NCBI GenBank assembly: GCA_049323455.1
Contig: JBMONF010000025.1
Location: 1-64,000 of the forward strand
DNA from: Hypericibacter sp049323455
GTDB taxonomy: Bacteria > Pseudomonadota > Alphaproteobacteria > Dongiales > Dongiaceae
Direction of reading: 5' to 3'
DNA length: 64,000 nt
Shown: positions 62,068 to 64,000 of the stretch, piece by piece
How the letters are laid out: the number at the start of each line of letters is the position of its first letter
How positions within the stretch are numbered: position 1 is the stretch's first letter
The notes under the pieces: generated by a model
Databases searched by the model: none
Told to the model about the DNA's origin: nothing
The model's input: the letters and a program-made list of their open reading frames with translations, nothing else
Program-made: the position numbers and the translations under genes

Positions 62068-62912
62068 CAGGCGGGTTTCTGCACGCCTGCCGTCGTTCGT
62101 GACAGTCCCCAGACCACCAGCAGCCAGTAGCCGCCATAGACCAGGAGGGCGATGAGGTCGGGGCGCGCGCGATAGCCGGTCAAGGCCGAGACGAGGCCGC
62201 CGACGGTGCCCGAATCGTCGAGCAGGAACGAGCTGTCCCAGAGCGGTCCGGTGGCGTCGGGAATGAGGCCGAGCGAGACCAGATGGTCGACCCCGGTCAT
62301 GACCAGCGAGAGCGCCAGGAACAGCAGCATGATCTCGGTCGCGCGGAAGAACAGGCGCCAGGAAAGGCGCCGGCCGCCATATTGCAGGAGCCAATAGGTG
62401 AGAAGCGCCGCCGCGAAGCCGAAAATGACCGCCGCCACGGTCGGCGCCGACCCGGCCGAGCCGGCGGCGAGGATGCCGTAGAGGAACACCACCGTCTCGC
62501 TGCCTTCGCGCGCCACGGCCAGCATGGCGAGCACCAGAAGGCTCCAATGGCGTGCGTCGCGCCGCGCATGCTCGAGCCCCTCTTCCAGCTCGCGCTTCAA
62601 GGTGCGGCCGTGCCGGCGCAGCCAGAAGATCATCTGCAGGATCAGGGCGGCGGCGATCACCACCATGCCGGCCTGGAAATAGTCCTGGGCCTCGTCGGGC
62701 AGGGCCTCGCTGAAGCCCATCAGCAAGGCGCCCAGCAGCACGGCCAGGGCCAGCCCCGCCAGCACGCCCAGCCACAGAAAGCGCCGCCCCTTGATCGCGA
62801 GCGCGCTGTCGGCCTGGCGGGCGAGCCAGGCATTGAGAATGCCGATGACGAGGAGCGCCTCGACGCTCTCGCGCCAGATGACGAAGGCTATCTGTCCAAG
62901 CTGTCCGCCCAA
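62067..62912 (-). CDS. ftrC: FTR1-family iron permease
   Basis: This 281-residue protein has seven helices and the iron-binding REXXE motifs: RESVE in VIWRESVEALLVIG (about residues 14-18) and REGSE in AVAREGSETVVFLYG (about 134-138). It moves iron across the inner membrane. The family is EfeU/FTR1. The gene is the third of an ftrABCD-like operon, 19 bases after the cupredoxin gene. Confidence 0.93.
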   Translation of the reverse strand: MGGQLGQIAFVIWRESVEALLVIGILNAWLARQADSALAIKGRRFLWLGVLAGLALAVLLGALLMGFSEALPDEAQDYFQAGMVVIAAALILQMIFWLRRHGRTLKRELEEGLEHARRDARHWSLLVLAMLAVAREGSETVVFLYGILAAGSAGSAPTVAAVIFGFAAALLTYWLLQYGGRRLSWRLFFRATEIMLLFLALSLVMTGVDHLVSLGLIPDATGPLWDSSFLLDDSGTVGGLVSALTGYRARPDLIALLVYGGYWLLVVWGLSRTTAGVQKPA

Positions 62913-62930
62913 GGGCGCTCTCCTGTCACG

Positions 62931-63290
62931 CTATTTCGCCACCAGGACGGCGTTGCCGGCGTCCGGATGGAACTCGTCGAAGAACTGATATTCGCCGGGC
63001 TTGAGGGCACGGATGACGATGGAGGAGGTGGTGCCCGGCGCCAGCACCTTCTCCTTGCGCAACTCCTTGCTCTCGAATTCGACCGGCGTCGTGCCGCTGT
63101 TGACGACCTCGAGCTTGATGTCCCGGTTCGCCGGCACCTCGAGGCGCATCGGCGCGATGGTGCCGTCCTTGAGCTCGACGCGGAACACCGGCGGATCCTC
63201 CGCGCGTGCGGAGGCGAGCGGCAGCGCCACGATGGACGGCGCCGTGGCGATCGTGACGATCAAGGCGGAGGCGAAATTACGCATGATCAT
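62931..63290 (-). CDS. ftrB: Periplasmic cupredoxin-domain protein (FtrB-like)
   Basis: This 119-residue protein has a Sec signal (MIMRNFASALIVTIATAPSI, cleavage after ASARA) and a cupredoxin domain ending FFDEFHPDAGNAVLVAK. FtrB-like proteins act with a P19-type protein in iron uptake and may oxidise Fe(II). The start at 63290 was chosen from AAGGAG 10 bases upstream; the frame continues to 63374 but overlaps the previous gene's stop. Confidence 0.82.
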   Translation of the reverse strand: MIMRNFASALIVTIATAPSIVALPLASARAEDPPVFRVELKDGTIAPMRLEVPANRDIKLEVVNSGTTPVEFESKELRKEKVLAPGTTSSIVIRALKPGEYQFFDEFHPDAGNAVLVAK

Positions 63291-63370
63291 GATGGTGATG
63301 CTCCTTTGCGCCCGAAGCGGCGCCATCGGTTTCTCGGATCTTTTTTGGCCCGGGCCACGGGTCGGCAGGC

Positions 63371-63919
63371 TCAATAGCCCCCCTTCTTGCCCGTGCCGGC
63401 GAAGGTGAACTCGTACTCGGCCTTGAAGGGCTCGAACCAGGGCGCGACGCCGGTCTCCTTGTCGACATGGCGGCCGAACATGGCGCGCGGGTCGGCGCCG
63501 GGCGGCGTCACCTCGAGAACGAGCCTGTATTTGCCCATGCCCGGCAGCTTCAGGTTGTCGCCGTAATGCGGGCCGTCGTCCGCGACCATGGGCATGAGCT
63601 CGCCCTTCAGCACCTCGCCGCTGTCGAGCCTGATCAGCTCGTAGCGGACCGCCAGATAGGGCATCCAGTCGCCCTCGGCGAAGCCGTTGGGATTGTCGCC
63701 GGTGGCGCGAATATCGGCCTCGAGATGGATGTCGGAATCCGCGGCCGCGCGCATCATGCCCGGCGGGTCCATCTCGATCGGCTGCAGATAGACCGCCGCC
63801 ACCTCCATGCCGCCCTCGAGCTTCGGCTCGCCGATCGGATATTCCAGCGCCGACGCCAAAGGGGCCGAGCCGATCAAAGCCGAGGCCGCCAAGGCCGCCG
63901 ACACCGCCAACGAACGCAT
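63371..63919 (-). CDS. ftrA: P19/Tpd-family periplasmic iron-binding protein (FtrA-like)
   Basis: This 182-residue secreted protein (signal MRSLAVSAALAASALIGSAP, cleavage after ASA) has the P19 metal ligands: HLEAD (His and Glu), LMPMVADDGPHYGDN (Met and His) and GRHVDKE (His). P19 proteins bind Cu and Fe and support iron import. It is the first gene of the ftrABCD-type operon, with Fur-like hexamers upstream at 63982-63999. Confidence 0.9.
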   Translation of the reverse strand: MRSLAVSAALAASALIGSAPLASALEYPIGEPKLEGGMEVAAVYLQPIEMDPPGMMRAAADSDIHLEADIRATGDNPNGFAEGDWMPYLAVRYELIRLDSGEVLKGELMPMVADDGPHYGDNLKLPGMGKYRLVLEVTPPGADPRAMFGRHVDKETGVAPWFEPFKAEYEFTFAGTGKKGGY

Positions 63920-63981
63920 ATTCGCGAAACTCCCTCGTGACCCCTCGCTCGCCGAAGGCCGGATGCCCCGCCCGGCGATGC

Positions 63982-63999
63982 GAATGAAAATGAGAATTA
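63982..63999. promoter_or_regulatory. Fur-like site of three hexamers, at the window edge
   Basis: GAATGA, AAATGA and GAATTA follow each other directly, 63 bases ahead of the ftrA start. Three NAT(A/T)AT-like hexamers in a row is the pattern described for Fur boxes. The site is cut by the window end, so further hexamers may exist. Iron repression of the operon is inferred. Confidence 0.55.
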
Positions 64000-64000
64000 C

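Overview
The window is GC-rich chromosomal DNA from an alphaproteobacterium, most likely of the Rhodospirillales type. The basis for this is a ribF-ileS-lspA block followed by a DUF3035 lipoprotein and two M16 peptidases, a ccoNOQP-GHIS cluster behind a FixK/FNR box, a likely speF-type leader ahead of an ornithine decarboxylase, and abundant short palindromic intergenic repeats. The genus is not fixed by anything I can read. No rRNA, tRNA, CRISPR array or complete insertion sequence was seen.

Layout. 0.1-4.6 kb: purD, a PYROXD2-like flavoprotein, a DUF1778/GNAT toxin-antitoxin pair with a clear promoter, and two small reverse-strand genes, one of them a 51-residue membrane protein. 4.7-10 kb: a membrane class IIIb nucleotide cyclase, a PuuB-like oxidase, a small protein and a TauD-like dioxygenase. 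10-17 kb: tadA, a decayed DUF2189 gene, a homocysteine S-methyltransferase coupled to a PuuD-like amidotransferase, an RsuA/RluB-family pseudouridine synthase, rsmD, and a GntR regulator with an EctD-like dioxygenase and a SAF-domain oxidoreductase. 18-25 kb: an M48 protease, a secreted unknown, mutL, and a three-gene sugar-modification group. 25-35 kb: ornithine decarboxylase with its leader, an M16 peptidase pair, a DUF3035 lipoprotein, lspA, ileS, ribF and a MaoC hydratase. 35-38 kb: nhaA and a DUF1062 gene bracketed by a second copy of the nhaA 3' end. 38-46 kb: a PAS hybrid histidine kinase, a PAP2 membrane enzyme, an orphan Flp pilin, an Hpt protein, an MFS transporter and a glutamine amidotransferase. 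46-51 kb: HutD, an MttB-like methyltransferase and a trimethylamine-dehydrogenase-like flavoprotein. 51-59 kb: the complete cbb3 oxidase structural and assembly operons. 59-64 kb: a full-length DUF2189 protein, a 59-residue membrane protein, a stand-alone RAM-domain protein, and an FtrABCD-type iron uptake operon with Fur-like hexamers at the window edge.

The genes suggest a respiratory, metabolically versatile bacterium. It has high-affinity oxygen respiration under low-oxygen control, iron import, polyamine synthesis and turnover, and oxidative use of methylated amines and small organic acids. The most unusual structures are (a) a 144-bp palindromic MITE-like element with TA-flanked ends, inserted exactly in frame (48 codons) into the signal peptide of an M16 peptidase; (b) a partial nhaA 3'-end duplication bracketing a DUF1062 gene; (c) a TMADH-like enzyme that keeps the flavin-linking Cys and cluster Cys but lacks two of the three aromatic-bowl residues, next to a non-pyrrolysine MttB homologue; and (d) an ornithine decarboxylase frame with no stop codon at its usual end, which runs through a terminator-like palindrome into the antisense peptidase gene.
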